64,000 nucleotides of DNA from Microbacterium aoyamense (GCF_023155855.1 NZ_JAKNUT010000001.1:744001-808000); one strand, 5' to 3'. Shown: positions 52,681-62,062, numbered from the stretch's first letter. Program-made: numbers and translations. The notes: generated by a model not told the origin, from the sequence alone.

Positions 52681-54990
52681 GTGACCACCCCCATCGCCGA
52701 TACCGTCGAGAACGCCATCGCGACTCCCGAGAAGGAGCAGCCGTACGGCGCGCTCGGACTCAAGCCCGACGAGTACGCGCAGATCCGCGAGATCCTCGGC
52801 CGCCGCCCCACGTCGGGCGAGCTGGCGATGTACTCCGTCATGTGGTCGGAGCACTGCTCGTACAAGTCGTCGAAGATCTACCTTCGCCAGTTCGGGCAGA
52901 AGGTGTCCGACGAGATGAAGACCCGCCTCATGGTGGGCATGGGTCAGAACGCCGGCGTCGTCGACATCGGCGAGGGCTGGGCGGTGACCTTCAAGGTCGA
53001 GTCGCACAACCATCCGAGCTACATCGAGCCGTTCCAGGGCGCCGCGACCGGTGTGGGCGGCATCGTGCGCGACATCATCTCGATGGGCGCGCGCCCCGTC
53101 GCCGTCATGGACCAGCTGCGCTTCGGCGCGATCGACAACCCCGACACCGCCCGCGTCGTGCACGGCGTCGTGAGCGGCATCTCGTTCTACGGCAACTGCC
53201 TCGGCCTGCCGAACATCGGCGGCGAGACCGTGTTCGATGCCGTCTACCAGGGCAACCCGCTCGTCAACGCGCTCGCGGTCGGCGTCATGCGGCACGAGGA
53301 CATCAAGCTCGCGAACGCGACGGGCGCGGGCAACAAGGTCGTGCTCTTCGGCGCCCGGACGGGCGGCGACGGCATCGGCGGAGCATCCATCCTCGCGTCC
53401 GACACGTTCGCTGACGGCGGCCCCACCAAGCGCCCCGCTGTGCAGGTGGGCGACCCGTTCGCCGAGAAGGTGCTCATCGAGTGCTGCCTCGAGCTGTACC
53501 GCGACGACCTCGTCGAGGCGATCCAGGACCTCGGTGCCGCGGGCATCTCGTGCGCGACGTCCGAGCTCGCCGCCAACGGCGGGTCCGGCATGCGCGTCGA
53601 CCTCGAGAACGTGCTGCTGCGCGACTCGACGCTCACGCCCGAAGAGATCCTCATGAGCGAGAGCCAGGAGCGCATGATGGCGATCGTCGCGCCCGAGAAG
53701 CTCGACGCCTTCCTCGCGGTCGTGGACAAGTGGGACGTCGAGACGAGCGTGCTCGGCGAGGTCACGGGCGACGGACGCCTGCAGATCTTCTGGCACGGCG
53801 AAGAGATCGTGAACGTCGACCCCTCGACCGTCGCCGTCGACGGCCCGGTCTACGAGCGTCCGGTCGCGTACCCGACCTGGATCGACGCGCTGCGGGATGA
53901 CTCGGCCTCGGCGCTGCCCCGGACGAGCGATCCCGACACCCTGCGCGCGCAGTTCGTGCAGCTGGTCGCGAGCCCCAATCTCGCCGACACGTCCTGGGTC
54001 ACCAATCAGTACGACTACTACGTCATGGGCAATACCGCCCTGTCGTTCCCCGACGACGCCGGCATGATCCGCGTCGACGAGAACTCCGGCCTCGGCTTCG
54101 CGATCGCGACAGACTGCAACGGCCGCTTCTGCCAGCTCGACCCGTACGAGGGCGCCAAGCTCGCCCTCGCCGAGGCGTACCGCAACGTCGCCGTCACGGG
54201 CGCGGAGCCGACCGCGGTCACCGACTGCCTCAACTTCGGCAGCCCCGAGAACCCCGAAGTCATGTGGCAGTTCTCGCAGGCCGTGGAAGGGCTGTCGGAT
54301 GGATGCCTCGAGCTCGGCATCCCCGTCACCGGCGGCAACGTCAGCTTCTACAACCAGACCGGCGACCAGCCGATCTTCCCGACGCCCGTCGTCGGCGTGC
54401 TCGGCATCATCGACGACGTGGGCCGCCGCATCCCGTCGGGCTGGCAGGACCCGGGCGAGAACATCTACCTGCTCGGCGTCACGGCGACCGAGCTGAGCGG
54501 CTCGCAGTGGGCCGGCACGGTGCACGGCCACCTCGGCGGTCGCCCCCCGGCCGTCGACCTCGGCCAGGAGCGCAAGCTCGCCGAGCTGCTGCACGCCGGC
54601 GGCCAGCAGTCGCTCATCTCGTCGGCGCACGACCTCTCGTCGGGCGGTCTCGCGCAGGCGCTCGCCGAAGCGGTCATGCGCTTCGGCGTCGGCGCGCGGG
54701 TGTGGCTCACCGAGATCATGGAGCGCGACGGGGTGGATGCCGCGACCGCCCTGTTCTCGGAGTCGACCGGCCGCGTCATCGTCTCGGTCCCACGCGAGGA
54801 CGACGTGAAGTTCCGCGGCCTGTGCGAGGGTCGGGGCTACCCCGTGCTGCGGATCGGCGTGACGGACCCGACGGATGCCGCGCTCGAGGTGCAGGGGCTC
54901 TTCACGGTGCCGCTCGCCGAGCTTCGCGATCTGTCTACCTCGACGCTCCCCGACGCCTTCGGCGCGACGGTGTCGGAGCCCGCGCTCTAG
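52681..54990 (+). CDS. purL: Phosphoribosylformylglycinamidine synthase subunit PurL
   Basis: This enzyme makes FGAM from FGAR, glutamine-derived ammonia and ATP in purine synthesis. The 769-residue small-type PurL works with PurQ and PurS, which are not in the window. Motifs are [43 protein letters not shown] (nucleotide site), [11 protein letters not shown] and [14 protein letters not shown]. The GTG start at 52681 has TTGGAG upstream. The TAGACT box at 52636-52641 gives a leader of about 33 nt, unlike most neighbours. A small membrane protein gene follows, whose promoter overlaps the purL stop codon. Confidence 0.96.
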   Translation: MTTPIADTVENAIATPEKEQPYGALGLKPDEYAQIREILGRRPTSGELAMYSVMWSEHCSYKSSKIYLRQFGQKVSDEMKTRLMVGMGQNAGVVDIGEGWAVTFKVESHNHPSYIEPFQGAATGVGGIVRDIISMGARPVAVMDQLRFGAIDNPDTARVVHGVVSGISFYGNCLGLPNIGGETVFDAVYQGNPLVNALAVGVMRHEDIKLANATGAGNKVVLFGARTGGDGIGGASILASDTFADGGPTKRPAVQVGDPFAEKVLIECCLELYRDDLVEAIQDLGAAGISCATSELAANGGSGMRVDLENVLLRDSTLTPEEILMSESQERMMAIVAPEKLDAFLAVVDKWDVETSVLGEVTGDGRLQIFWHGEEIVNVDPSTVAVDGPVYERPVAYPTWIDALRDDSASALPRTSDPDTLRAQFVQLVASPNLADTSWVTNQYDYYVMGNTALSFPDDAGMIRVDENSGLGFAIATDCNGRFCQLDPYEGAKLALAEAYRNVAVTGAEPTAVTDCLNFGSPENPEVMWQFSQAVEGLSDGCLELGIPVTGGNVSFYNQTGDQPIFPTPVVGVLGIIDDVGRRIPSGWQDPGENIYLLGVTATELSGSQWAGTVHGHLGGRPPAVDLGQERKLAELLHAGGQQSLISSAHDLSSGGLAQALAEAVMRFGVGARVWLTEIMERDGVDAATALFSESTGRVIVSVPREDDVKFRGLCEGRGYPVLRIGVTDPTDAALEVQGLFTVPLAELRDLSTSTLPDAFGATVSEPAL

Positions 54991-54999
54991 ACTGAGTCC

Positions 55000-55137
55000 A
55001 TGGCCCAGAACGACGACGAGTACAGCGTCTACAGCGATACGCGACAGAAGCGCATCAAAGTGATCGCGTGGGTCACGATCGTGGCGCTCATCCTCGTCGG
55101 CGGCGGCGCGACCGTCTTCGCCCTGCTTTTCGGCTGA
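55000..55137 (+). CDS. 45-residue membrane protein
   Basis: A small ORF encodes an acidic head (MAQNDDEYSVYSD), a basic patch (TRQKRIK) and one hydrophobic helix (VIAWVTIVALILVGGGATVFALLFG). TAGACT at 54988-54993, sharing its first three bases with the purL stop, lies 6 nt before the ATG. This marks a separate leaderless promoter and supports the ORF as real. The topology would be N-inside. Function unknown. Confidence 0.8.
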   Translation: MAQNDDEYSVYSDTRQKRIKVIAWVTIVALILVGGGATVFALLFG

Positions 55138-55220
55138 GCCTCTTCCGGGGATCGTGTAGCGCGCCCCTCGTTCGGCGAACTCCCGGTCGCAACGCCCCGC
55201 TGCGCGGTTAGCATCGAGGG

Positions 55221-56072
55221 GTGGAGCCCCTCCTCGTCTTCGCCGCCGAGTTCTGGTGGATCGCTCCCGCGACGGTCGCGGCCGGGACGGCGGGATGGCT
55301 CGGCCTGCGCTCCAGCCGCACGAAGGGTCCCCGTGCTGTGAAACCCATGCCCCGCGGCGCTGCCCGCCGCCTCGGCGTCGACGCGGCGCTCCACGAACTC
55401 GAGTCGGCGAAGTCCGACGTCGCCCGGTCGCGGGCTCAGTTGCGCGTCGCGCAGGCCGACCTGCTGCGGGTCGAGGCCGACCGTGCCGCGTCGCACGCTC
55501 CTGACGGCGCGGTTGCGGCCGCACGCCGCCGCGTGCAGTCCGCCCGGTCCGAGCTCAAGGCCGCGGGCATCGCCGTACGCGCGCGGCGTGCCGCCGTCGG
55601 GGCCGCGCGCGCGACCGTCCCCGCGGGCCAGGCCGATCGTGCGGAGTACCCGCTCGGTCGCCTGATGGCCGAGCACGATGCCCTGACGGCGCGGTGGATG
55701 CAGTACGAGACGGATCCCGCGATGCTCATCGCCTACCCCGCCATGAGCGACTCGCGGTCACCGCTGCTCGCCGCATTCCTGGATGCGGAGCGCAACGCGC
55801 GCTGGTTGCGCCCGGCATCCATCGACGCCCGCGTCAAGCCCGCCGACTTCGCGGCGTATCGCGTCGCCGTCCGTCATGCCGAGGACGCCTTCGACGCCGC
55901 CGAGCGCGATGCGCTCATCAAGGCGGGGCACCGGCCCCCGCCGCCGCAGTGGACGGCGACGGCGGAGTCGTGGTTCGAACGCGCGCAGGACGTCCTGACC
56001 GCGACGCAGCGCACGGTGGAGTGGTCGATCAAGAACTTCCCGCGGCGCGATCAGCGACCGCCGTCGTCCTGA
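55221..56072 (+). CDS. Membrane-anchored coiled-coil protein of unknown function (paralogue 1)
   Basis: I do not recognise a family for this 283-residue protein. It has one N-terminal membrane helix (PLLVFAAEFWWIAPATVAAGTAGWLGL), a charged coiled-coil region of about residues 55-140, and a C-terminal helical domain. That domain includes EHDALTARWMQYE, then LIAYPAMSDSRSPLLAAFLDAER, and ADFAAYRVAVRHAEDAFDAAERDA. The same three blocks occur in the next gene, so the two are paralogues. The GTG lies 6 nt after TAGCAT (55209-55214). Confidence 0.8.
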   Translation: MEPLLVFAAEFWWIAPATVAAGTAGWLGLRSSRTKGPRAVKPMPRGAARRLGVDAALHELESAKSDVARSRAQLRVAQADLLRVEADRAASHAPDGAVAAARRRVQSARSELKAAGIAVRARRAAVGAARATVPAGQADRAEYPLGRLMAEHDALTARWMQYETDPAMLIAYPAMSDSRSPLLAAFLDAERNARWLRPASIDARVKPADFAAYRVAVRHAEDAFDAAERDALIKAGHRPPPPQWTATAESWFERAQDVLTATQRTVEWSIKNFPRRDQRPPSS

Positions 56073-56126
56073 GCGCTCAGCATCTTCCCGGTCCGCGAGA
56101 GGCCGACACCTGATTAGCATGAGGGG

Positions 56127-56993
56127 ATGGAGACGTTCGCGCAGCTGTGGGAGGGCTATTGGTGGCTCATCTTCCCCGTCGGCGCCATCACGATCGGCCT
56201 CATCAGCAAGATCGGCAACGCGTGGGAGCGCGCGGCCAAGAGGCGTCACAAGCAGCGCATCGAGCTGCTCCATGCCCGGAGTGAGCTGACAGCGGCCAAG
56301 CGCGGCACCGCGGTCGCGAAGACGTCCGCCGGTGCGGTGGAGCACGAGACCGAGTCGCAGGCGACCCAGCTCGCGCGCCTGTTCGCGACGCACGACTCGG
56401 TGACAGCGCGGTGGCTCGACTACGAGCTCGACGTCGCGAAGCTCATCGCCTTCCCCGCCATGAGCGATGGTCGACAGCCGCTGACCGCCGCGTTCCTGCG
56501 CGCACAGCGCATCGCCGACGGTCTGCGTCCGGCGTCCCCGAAGGCGCGCCTCACCCCGGCGCAGCTCGCCGAGTACCGCAACGCGGTCGCCGACTACGAG
56601 GTGGCGTTCGACGTCGCCGAGCGGGATGCCCGCCGCATCAAGGACACGTCGTTCACCGACACCGAGCGCAAGCGGCTCGACAAGGCGAAGCAGCTTCTCG
56701 CCGTCGCCGTCGATCAGGCCGCGACTCCGGCCGAGCGCCAGATCGCCTACCGTCGCGTACGCGAAGAGCTCGACGGACTGATCGCGCTGTCCGACGACGC
56801 GATCGAGGTGCTCGAGACCAAAGTCGCGCTCGAGATCGCGTCCCCGGTAGCGCCGACCACGTCTCTCCCGGCGACGAGCATGCCGGCATCGCCACCTGCG
56901 CCGGGAGCACGGGAGCACGCCCCGTGGCCCGTGCCGGCCCGGAGCTCCGAGACAGCGCCGGGGCGCGTCATCCACCCCAAGCCGCAGGGTTGA
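56127..56993 (+). CDS. Membrane-anchored coiled-coil protein of unknown function (paralogue 2)
   Basis: The 288-residue protein resembles the preceding gene product in order and content: an N-terminal membrane helix (GYWWLIFPVGAITIGLISKI), a basic coiled-coil region, then THDSVTARWLDYE, LIAFPAMSDGRQPLTAAFLRAQR and AQLAEYRNAVADYEVAFDVAERDA. A proline/alanine-rich tail of about 45 residues ends it. The ATG lies 6 nt after TAGCAT (56115-56120); this leader is almost identical to that of paralogue 1, so coding region and promoter were duplicated together. Function unknown. Confidence 0.8.
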   Translation: METFAQLWEGYWWLIFPVGAITIGLISKIGNAWERAAKRRHKQRIELLHARSELTAAKRGTAVAKTSAGAVEHETESQATQLARLFATHDSVTARWLDYELDVAKLIAFPAMSDGRQPLTAAFLRAQRIADGLRPASPKARLTPAQLAEYRNAVADYEVAFDVAERDARRIKDTSFTDTERKRLDKAKQLLAVAVDQAATPAERQIAYRRVREELDGLIALSDDAIEVLETKVALEIASPVAPTTSLPATSMPASPPAPGAREHAPWPVPARSSETAPGRVIHPKPQG

Positions 56994-57001
56994 CGCGAGA
57001 A

Positions 57002-57031
57002 GGCGGGACCCGGCCGAAGCCGGATCCCGCC
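57002..57031. terminator. Two-way terminator between paralogue 2 and opuAC
   Basis: Arms GGCGGGA/TCCCGCC plus an inner CGGC/GCCG, with a CGAA tetraloop and one mismatch, give about 12 pairs. It lies in the 54-bp gap between two convergent stops. Confidence 0.8.
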
Positions 57032-57047
57032 TGCAGAACGACGATCG

Positions 57048-57965
57048 TCAGTCGGTGACGATCGTGTCGAACGCGTCCGGGTTCTGCTCGAGCCACGCCT
57101 CGACGGCCTCGGCTTCGCGACCCTCGCCGTACTCGTTCACGACGAGGTCTTCGAGCGACCCGTACTGGGCGTCATCGAGGTGGATGCCGGCGATCAGCTC
57201 CGCGGCGTCGGCGCAGCGCTCCGAGAATCCGTCCGTGCCGAGGAAGTGCAGCGCCTCGGGCTCGCCCATCGCTCCCAGCGGGTCTTCGAGGTCCTTGACG
57301 TCGTAGGCGTCGTTCGCCCAGAACGGGCGCCACAGCGTCACGACGATGTCCTCCTGCGCTGCGATCGCGTTGTCGAGCTCGGTGAGCATCGCCGCGGTCG
57401 AGGAGGTGACGAGCTCGTACTCGCCGTCGATGCCGTACTCGGGCATCATCGTGTCCTGCGTCTGGGCGGTGAGGCCCGCGCCCGGCTCGATGCCGACGAT
57501 GCGGCCGCCGAACCGGTCGGCGTTGCCGGCCAGGTCCTCGATCGAGTCGATGTCGACGTAGCTGGGGACCGCGATGGTGAGCTTGGCGTTGTCGTAGTAC
57601 GCGCCGAGGTCTTCGATGCTGTCGCCGAACTCCTCCATATACTGCGCGTGGGTGAGCTCGGGCCAGGCAGACGGATAGATGTCGACATCACCCTGCGCGA
57701 GACCCGTGTAGAGGGGACCCGCCTCGGTGAGCGTCTCCATCTCGACGGTGTAGCCGAGCTTGCCGAGCTGGTTCTCCAGCAGGTAGGCGGTGCTCAGGCC
57801 ATCGGTCCACGAGGGGAGGAAGCCGAGCGTGATGGTGTCGCACGTGTCGGCGGCGCCCTCGCCTCCCGCCTGCGCGTCGTCGCCGCCGCCGCTCGCACAG
57901 CCCGCAAGCACGAGCGTTGCCGCGGCCCCCAGGCCGATCATTCCGGTGAGGTGTCGCTTGTTCAT
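57048..57965 (-). CDS. opuAC: Glycine betaine/proline ABC transporter substrate-binding lipoprotein
   Basis: The 305-residue protein has a lipoprotein signal peptide with LAGC (Cys22), then an OpuAC-type binding domain: ITLGFLPSWTDGLSTAYLLENQLGKLGYTVEME, DIYPSAWPELTH (aromatic box Trp), AVPSYVDIDSIEDL and IVVTLWRPFWAND. It captures quaternary ammonium osmolytes outside the cell. It is the last gene of opuAA-opuAB-opuAC on the minus strand. An intercistronic hairpin upstream could raise its level over the membrane subunits. No Gly-rich linker beyond the first 20 residues is unusual. Confidence 0.92.
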   Translation of the reverse strand: MNKRHLTGMIGLGAAATLVLAGCASGGGDDAQAGGEGAADTCDTITLGFLPSWTDGLSTAYLLENQLGKLGYTVEMETLTEAGPLYTGLAQGDVDIYPSAWPELTHAQYMEEFGDSIEDLGAYYDNAKLTIAVPSYVDIDSIEDLAGNADRFGGRIVGIEPGAGLTAQTQDTMMPEYGIDGEYELVTSSTAAMLTELDNAIAAQEDIVVTLWRPFWANDAYDVKDLEDPLGAMGEPEALHFLGTDGFSERCADAAELIAGIHLDDAQYGSLEDLVVNEYGEGREAEAVEAWLEQNPDAFDTIVTD

Positions 57966-58018
57966 GTGATCTCTTCCTTCACGTATGTGTCGTTCGTTTC
58001 GTGTTCTCTCTTGGTTCC

Positions 58019-58047
58019 GGGCGTGCGCTCACGGATCGCGCGCGCCC
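58019..58047 (-). promoter_or_regulatory. Intercistronic hairpin between opuAB and opuAC
   Basis: On the minus strand a 10-bp GC stem (GGGCGCGCGC with GCGCACGCCC, one G-T pair) with a 9-nt loop sits directly after the opuAB stop. Hairpins in this position often protect or process the message so the binding protein is made in excess. Confidence 0.55.
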
Positions 58048-58049
58048 GT

Positions 58050-59012
58050 TCAGCCGTGCAGTGACGGCTCTCGACGCGGTGGAGTGGTCTCCACGCGCGA
58101 CGTCTCTTCGGCGACCGGGATGTCGCGCGCATTCCTGCGCACGGCGCGTCGGCGAGCCAGCACGCCCCGCAGCGACGACCGGTAGTCGGCGGGGTTGCCC
58201 AATGCCGCCGTCACGCGATCGAGGTAGACGGCGATGACGACGACCGCGAGGCCGGCCTCGACGCCGATCGCCAAGCGCGCCGACGAGACCGACTGCACCA
58301 CGATCTTGCCCAGGCCGTCGGCACCGACGATGCCGGCGAGGACGGCCATCGACAGTGCCAGCATGATGACCTGGTTGACGCCGGCCATGATCGTGGGCAT
58401 CGCGAGCGGAAGCTGGATGCCGCGGAGGATCTGACCGGGAGTGGCGCCGAAGGCCTTTCCGGCCTCCACCGTCTCGGAGTCGACGCCGCGGATGCCCAGC
58501 TCGGTGAGTCGTACGCCGGGGGGCAGAGCGAAGATGACCGTCGCCACGACTCCGGGGACGACGCCGATGCTGAAGAACGTGATCGCGGGGATCAGGTAGA
58601 CGAAGCCGGGCATCGTCTGCATGAAGTCCAGCACCGGCTTGAGAATCGCGCGCACGGTGTCGTTGCGGGCCGACCAGATCCCGAGCGGAATCGCGATCAC
58701 GAGCGCCACCAGCGTCGCGATGATCACCAGCGACAGAGTCTGCAACGTCGGCACCCACAGATCCATCGCGACGACGAGCGTGAACGCCAGGGTCGTGCCC
58801 AGCGCCATCTGCCACGAGCGCAGCAGCCATCCGATGAGGGCGAAGACCGCGATCAGCACGGGGACGGGCGTCGCGACGAGCACATCGGTCAGACCGTCGA
58901 CGAGCCAGCGGACCGCGACGGTGATGATGTCGAACAAGGCAGCGAGGTTGTCGCGGAGCCAATCGACCCCGTCCTCGACCCAGGTTCCGAGAGGGATGCG
59001 GAAGCCGTCCAT
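58050..59012 (-). CDS. opuAB: Glycine betaine/proline ABC transporter permease
   Basis: The 320-residue membrane protein has about six to seven helices and the permease EAA-like loop (LRGIQLPLAMPTIMAGVNQVIMLALSMAVLAGIVGADGLG, about 205-245). The permease core FMQTMPGFVYLIPAITFF is typical of ProW/OpuAB. Its ATG overlaps the opuAA stop by one base, so it is co-translated. It forms the channel for osmolyte import with OpuAA. A polar tail of about 45 residues follows the last helix. Confidence 0.93.
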   Translation of the reverse strand: MDGFRIPLGTWVEDGVDWLRDNLAALFDIITVAVRWLVDGLTDVLVATPVPVLIAVFALIGWLLRSWQMALGTTLAFTLVVAMDLWVPTLQTLSLVIIATLVALVIAIPLGIWSARNDTVRAILKPVLDFMQTMPGFVYLIPAITFFSIGVVPGVVATVIFALPPGVRLTELGIRGVDSETVEAGKAFGATPGQILRGIQLPLAMPTIMAGVNQVIMLALSMAVLAGIVGADGLGKIVVQSVSSARLAIGVEAGLAVVVIAVYLDRVTAALGNPADYRSSLRGVLARRRAVRRNARDIPVAEETSRVETTPPRREPSLHG

Positions 59013-60301
59013 CAGCGCACCTCCTGTGCGTTCAGCCCCGGCGCGGACTGGTCGAGGATCGCGTCGATCTCGTTCACCGGCATCGGCTGCAGAGGCAGGC
59101 TGATCTCCCCGGTCGCGCCGGGTCCCGGTCCGAGCGCCGCGAGCAGGGTCACACGCGGGATGACGCCGGTGAGACGCCCCGCGGCATCCACCACCGCCAG
59201 CGGCAGCGGCGACTCGACAGCCGGAACGAACAGGTTCATCAGGATCTCGTCCTCGTCCACGCTCTGCGGGACGCGCTTGATCACCGAGGTGATCGAGTTC
59301 TCACCGGCGCGGACGAGCTTCACCGCGTCACGGTCGCTCACGACCCCGAGCAGCGTCCGGTCGCGGCTCACGACGTACGCCGCCGACATGTAGGCGTCGC
59401 GCATCTCGCGCAGCGCTGTGCGGGGTCCGGCTGTATCGGTCACGACAGGACGCGGGCGCTCCATCACATTCGCCGCGGTGAGCACGCGAGCGCGGTCGAC
59501 GTCCTGCACGAACTGCTCGACGTAGTCGTTCGCCGGGTCGGTCAGGATGTCTTCGGGCGTGCCGACCTGCACGATCCGTCCGTCGCGCATGACGGCGATG
59601 CGGTCTCCGAGGAACATCGCCTCGTTCAGGTCGTGCGTGATGAAGACGATCGTCTTCTGGAGCGTCTGCTGGAGCTCGAGGAGCTGCTCCTGCATCTCGC
59701 GTCGGATGAGCGGGTCGAGAGCGCTGAACGCCTCGTCCATGAGGAGCACGTCGGGGTCCGCGGCGAGTGCCCGGGCGATCCCGACGCGCTGCTGCATGCC
59801 GCCCGAAAGAGCGGAGGGCAGCTTGTCGCCCCAGCCCTCGAGGCCGACGAGCGCCAGGATCTCGGCGGCCTTCGCGAGCCGCTCGGCCCTGGGAACCCCG
59901 CGAAGCTCGAGGGGATACGCGACGTTGGCTGCGACGGTGCGGTGCGGGAGCAGCGCGAAGTGCTGGAAGACCATCGAGATGCGGTCGCGTCGCAGTTCTC
60001 GCAGCTTCGACGGCACCGTGTCGGTGACGGACTCGCCGTGGACGGCGATGGTTCCGTCCGTTGCGGTGAAGAGCCCATTGAGCATGCGGATGATCGTCGA
60101 CTTGCCCGAGCCCGAGAGACCCATGATGACGAAGATCTCGCCGGGACGGACGTCGAAGCTCGCGTCGATGACAGCTGCTGTCCCGGCATCCGCGACCTCG
60201 GAACGGGTCGCGCCGGCACGGAGCCTTTCGACGACCCCTCGCGGGTTGCGGCCGAAGACCTTGTAGAGGTTCTTCACCTCGATGGCAGGCGAAACGGTCA
60301 C
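59012..60301 (-). CDS. opuAA: Glycine betaine/proline ABC transporter ATP-binding protein
   Basis: The 429-residue ATPase has Walker A GLSGSGKSTI (about residues 60-69), the Q-loop MVFQHFALLPHRTV, ABC signature LSGGMQQRVGIARAL, Walker B VLLMDEAFSALDP and H-loop FITHDLNEA. Two CBS domains (about 290-400) follow. In OpuA-type transporters the CBS pair senses ionic strength. The GTG at 60301 has GAGGT 8 nt upstream. It leads the operon and is preceded by an unusually long non-coding stretch. Confidence 0.94.
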   Translation of the reverse strand: MTVSPAIEVKNLYKVFGRNPRGVVERLRAGATRSEVADAGTAAVIDASFDVRPGEIFVIMGLSGSGKSTIIRMLNGLFTATDGTIAVHGESVTDTVPSKLRELRRDRISMVFQHFALLPHRTVAANVAYPLELRGVPRAERLAKAAEILALVGLEGWGDKLPSALSGGMQQRVGIARALAADPDVLLMDEAFSALDPLIRREMQEQLLELQQTLQKTIVFITHDLNEAMFLGDRIAVMRDGRIVQVGTPEDILTDPANDYVEQFVQDVDRARVLTAANVMERPRPVVTDTAGPRTALREMRDAYMSAAYVVSRDRTLLGVVSDRDAVKLVRAGENSITSVIKRVPQSVDEDEILMNLFVPAVESPLPLAVVDAAGRLTGVIPRVTLLAALGPGPGATGEISLPLQPMPVNEIDAILDQSAPGLNAQEVR

Positions 60302-60700
60302 GTGATTGCACCTCGGCAGCCCGGTGCATGGGCTGCATCGGTCACGCCCGGGTGGCGGCCACGCAGAGCCCCGTCCGTGAGGCGGGGGTAACGGCGGCGG
60401 ATGCGGATCCGCGGCAAAGACCGCCGACCGTACGCTCGTCGGTCAGGCTCCGGGAGAGACCTCCGACGACCGCGGACTGGTCGGATCAAGGCCCTGCTGT
60501 GGGCCACGATCAAACGTTTCATGACCGGGATGCACCTGGCAAATCACTATGCGGTCCCTCCTCGGCTTGCCATGGTGTGCGACGCGCGCCCGTGATACCG
60601 GCTGTCGCCGATCCAGCCAAATCCCACACGAGCTGCCCGTTCTGCCGCGGAATCACGCTGTTTCGGTGGCGCCTCGGACGCTCTTTCTGAGAATCGCGTA
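60302..60700 (-). promoter_or_regulatory. Long non-coding region upstream of opuAA
   Basis: About 400 bp between opuAA and the ytrA-type promoter hold no convincing gene. On the minus strand TGGCAA, 17 bp and TAGTGA (near 60570 and 60545) could be a promoter, giving a leader of about 240 nt. Several GC-rich stems can be drawn, including TCCGCGG/CCGCGGA around 60411-60478 and GACCG/CGGTC within it. I compared it with glycine, ydaO/c-di-AMP and guanidine riboswitches and could not match any. An unclassified leader RNA is possible. Confidence 0.4.
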
Positions 60701-60732
60701 ACGGGGTTGACGGGGGGCTGGTTCGTGTTGCA

Positions 60733-60758
60733 TGGTTAGTTAGTCAAGTAACTAACCA
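60733..60758. promoter_or_regulatory. Perfect 10+10 bp palindromic operator upstream of the YtrA-type operon
   Basis: TGGTTAGTTA and TAACTAACCA flank a 6-bp centre, overlapping the probable -10 region that follows TTGACG at 60707-60712 by about 18 bp. The site lies 16 bp before the regulator start. Its length and A/T-rich arms stand out from the GC-rich DNA, so it is the likely site for the YtrA-type repressor. Confidence 0.85.
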
Positions 60759-60773
60759 ACAGAGCGGAGCGAC

Positions 60774-61151
60774 GTGATCGAAGAAGGCAAGGCGCTCTTC
60801 CTGCAGATCGCAGAGAGCGTCGAAGAGTCCATCATCGACGGAAGTCTGGGCGAAGAGACCCAGGCGCCGTCGACGAACGAGCTCGCCGCCTTCTACCGCA
60901 TCAACCCCGCGACGGCCGCCAAGGGAGTGAACATGCTCGTCGACAAGGGCGTCCTCTACAAGCGACGCGGGATCGGCATGTTCGTCGCCGAGGGCGCGCG
61001 CACCGCACTCCTCGCCGAGCGCCGCGCCGCCTTCGCCGATCGCTACGTCGATCCGCTGCTCGCCGAAGCGCGGCACCTCGGCCTCGACGCCGACGACCTC
61101 GCCCGGCTCATCCACGAACGATCCACCACGACGGAAGGAAGCGCACGATGA
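60774..61151 (+). CDS. YtrA-subfamily GntR transcriptional regulator
   Basis: The 125-residue protein has a GntR winged helix (LFLQIAESVEESIIDGSLGEETQAPSTNELAAFYRINPATAAKGVNMLVDKGVLYKRRGIGMFV, about 6-70) and a short C-terminal helix pair typical of the YtrA subgroup. Regulators of this type repress ABC transporter operons in which they are the first gene and respond to cell-wall-active or other stress. The GTG at 60774 has GCGGAG upstream. It overlaps the ATPase gene by 4 bp. It probably binds the palindrome at 60733-60758. Confidence 0.92.
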   Translation: MIEEGKALFLQIAESVEESIIDGSLGEETQAPSTNELAAFYRINPATAAKGVNMLVDKGVLYKRRGIGMFVAEGARTALLAERRAAFADRYVDPLLAEARHLGLDADDLARLIHERSTTTEGSAR

Positions 61152-62062
61152 CGAACGTGATCGAGGTGAAGAACCTCACCAAGCGCTACCGCGACACGCT
61201 CGCGGTGGACGGTGTGAGCTTCTCGATCGAGAAGGACACCATCTACGGTCTCCTCGGCCGCAACGGCGCCGGCAAGACGACCGTCATGTCGATCCTGACG
61301 GCGCAGAACTTCGCGACGTCGGGGGATGTGCGCGTCTTCGGCGAGAACCCCTACGAGAACGCGAAGGTGCTCCAGCGCATGTGCTTCGTTCGCGAGAGTC
61401 AGAAGTACCCGGATGACTCGACCGCCCGCCACGCCTTCCGTGCGGCGCGGCTCTTCTTCCCGAACTGGAACCAGGAGCTGGCCGACCGCCTCATCGACGA
61501 GCTGCAGCTGCCGATGAAGAAGACGATCAAGAAGCTCTCGCGCGGTCAGCTGTCGGCCGTCGGCGTCATCATCGGACTCGCGGCGCGTGCCGAGATCACG
61601 TTCTTCGACGAACCGTACCTCGGTCTCGATGCGGTCGCCCGTCAGATCTTCTACGACCGCCTGCTCGAGGACTACGCGGAGCACCCGCGCACCGTCATCC
61701 TCTCGAGCCACCTCATCGACGAGGTGTCGAACCTCATAGAGCGCGTGCTCGTGATCGATCGTGGCCGGATCATCATGGACGAGGACACGGATGCCGTGCG
61801 CGACCGCGCGGCGAACATCGTCGGCGACACCGCCGCGGTCGAGGCCTTCGTCGCGGGCCGCGAAGTCATCCATCGCGAGAGCCTCGGTCGCGTGTCGTCG
61901 GTCACGGTGCTCGGCGCCCTCACTCCCGCCGACCGCGAGGCCCTGCAGGCCGCGGGTCTCGACGTCGCGCCGGTCTCCCTGCAGCAGCTCATCGTGCGCA
62001 CGACGCAGCACGCGGCGGGGTCCCAGCATCCCTCCCCTCTCGACGAAGGAGCACTCCGATGA
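61148..62062 (+). CDS. ABC transporter ATP-binding protein
   Basis: The 304-residue ATPase has Walker A GRNGAGKTTV (about 37-46), the modified signature LSRGQLSAV instead of LSGGQ, Walker B ITFFDEPYLGLD and the switch VILSSHLIDE. A C-terminal domain of about 90 residues is typical of YtrB-like drug or bacteriocin ABC exporters. It pairs with the permease immediately downstream and is repressed by the YtrA-type regulator upstream. Both gene junctions overlap by 4 bp. Substrate unknown. Confidence 0.9.
   Translation: MTNVIEVKNLTKRYRDTLAVDGVSFSIEKDTIYGLLGRNGAGKTTVMSILTAQNFATSGDVRVFGENPYENAKVLQRMCFVRESQKYPDDSTARHAFRAARLFFPNWNQELADRLIDELQLPMKKTIKKLSRGQLSAVGVIIGLAARAEITFFDEPYLGLDAVARQIFYDRLLEDYAEHPRTVILSSHLIDEVSNLIERVLVIDRGRIIMDEDTDAVRDRAANIVGDTAAVEAFVAGREVIHRESLGRVSSVTVLGALTPADREALQAAGLDVAPVSLQQLIVRTTQHAAGSQHPSPLDEGALR

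Noticed and set aside
51901-55524. A 1207-codon minus-strand frame continuing from the Crp/Fnr gene across purL
   Set aside because: It is antisense to the clearly coding purL and has shadow composition. The Crp/Fnr protein starts at 52569 behind a TACGCT box.
60380-60500. Glycine, guanidine or ydaO/c-di-AMP riboswitch before opuAA
   Set aside because: GGGAGAG and related words occur, but they are on the wrong strand or in the wrong order, and the other conserved blocks of each class are missing.
60298-60522. 74-codon minus-strand ORF upstream of opuAA
   Set aside because: Its translation is a run of arginine-rich residues with no hydrophobic core, and it overlaps the opuAA start. It looks like non-coding leader.
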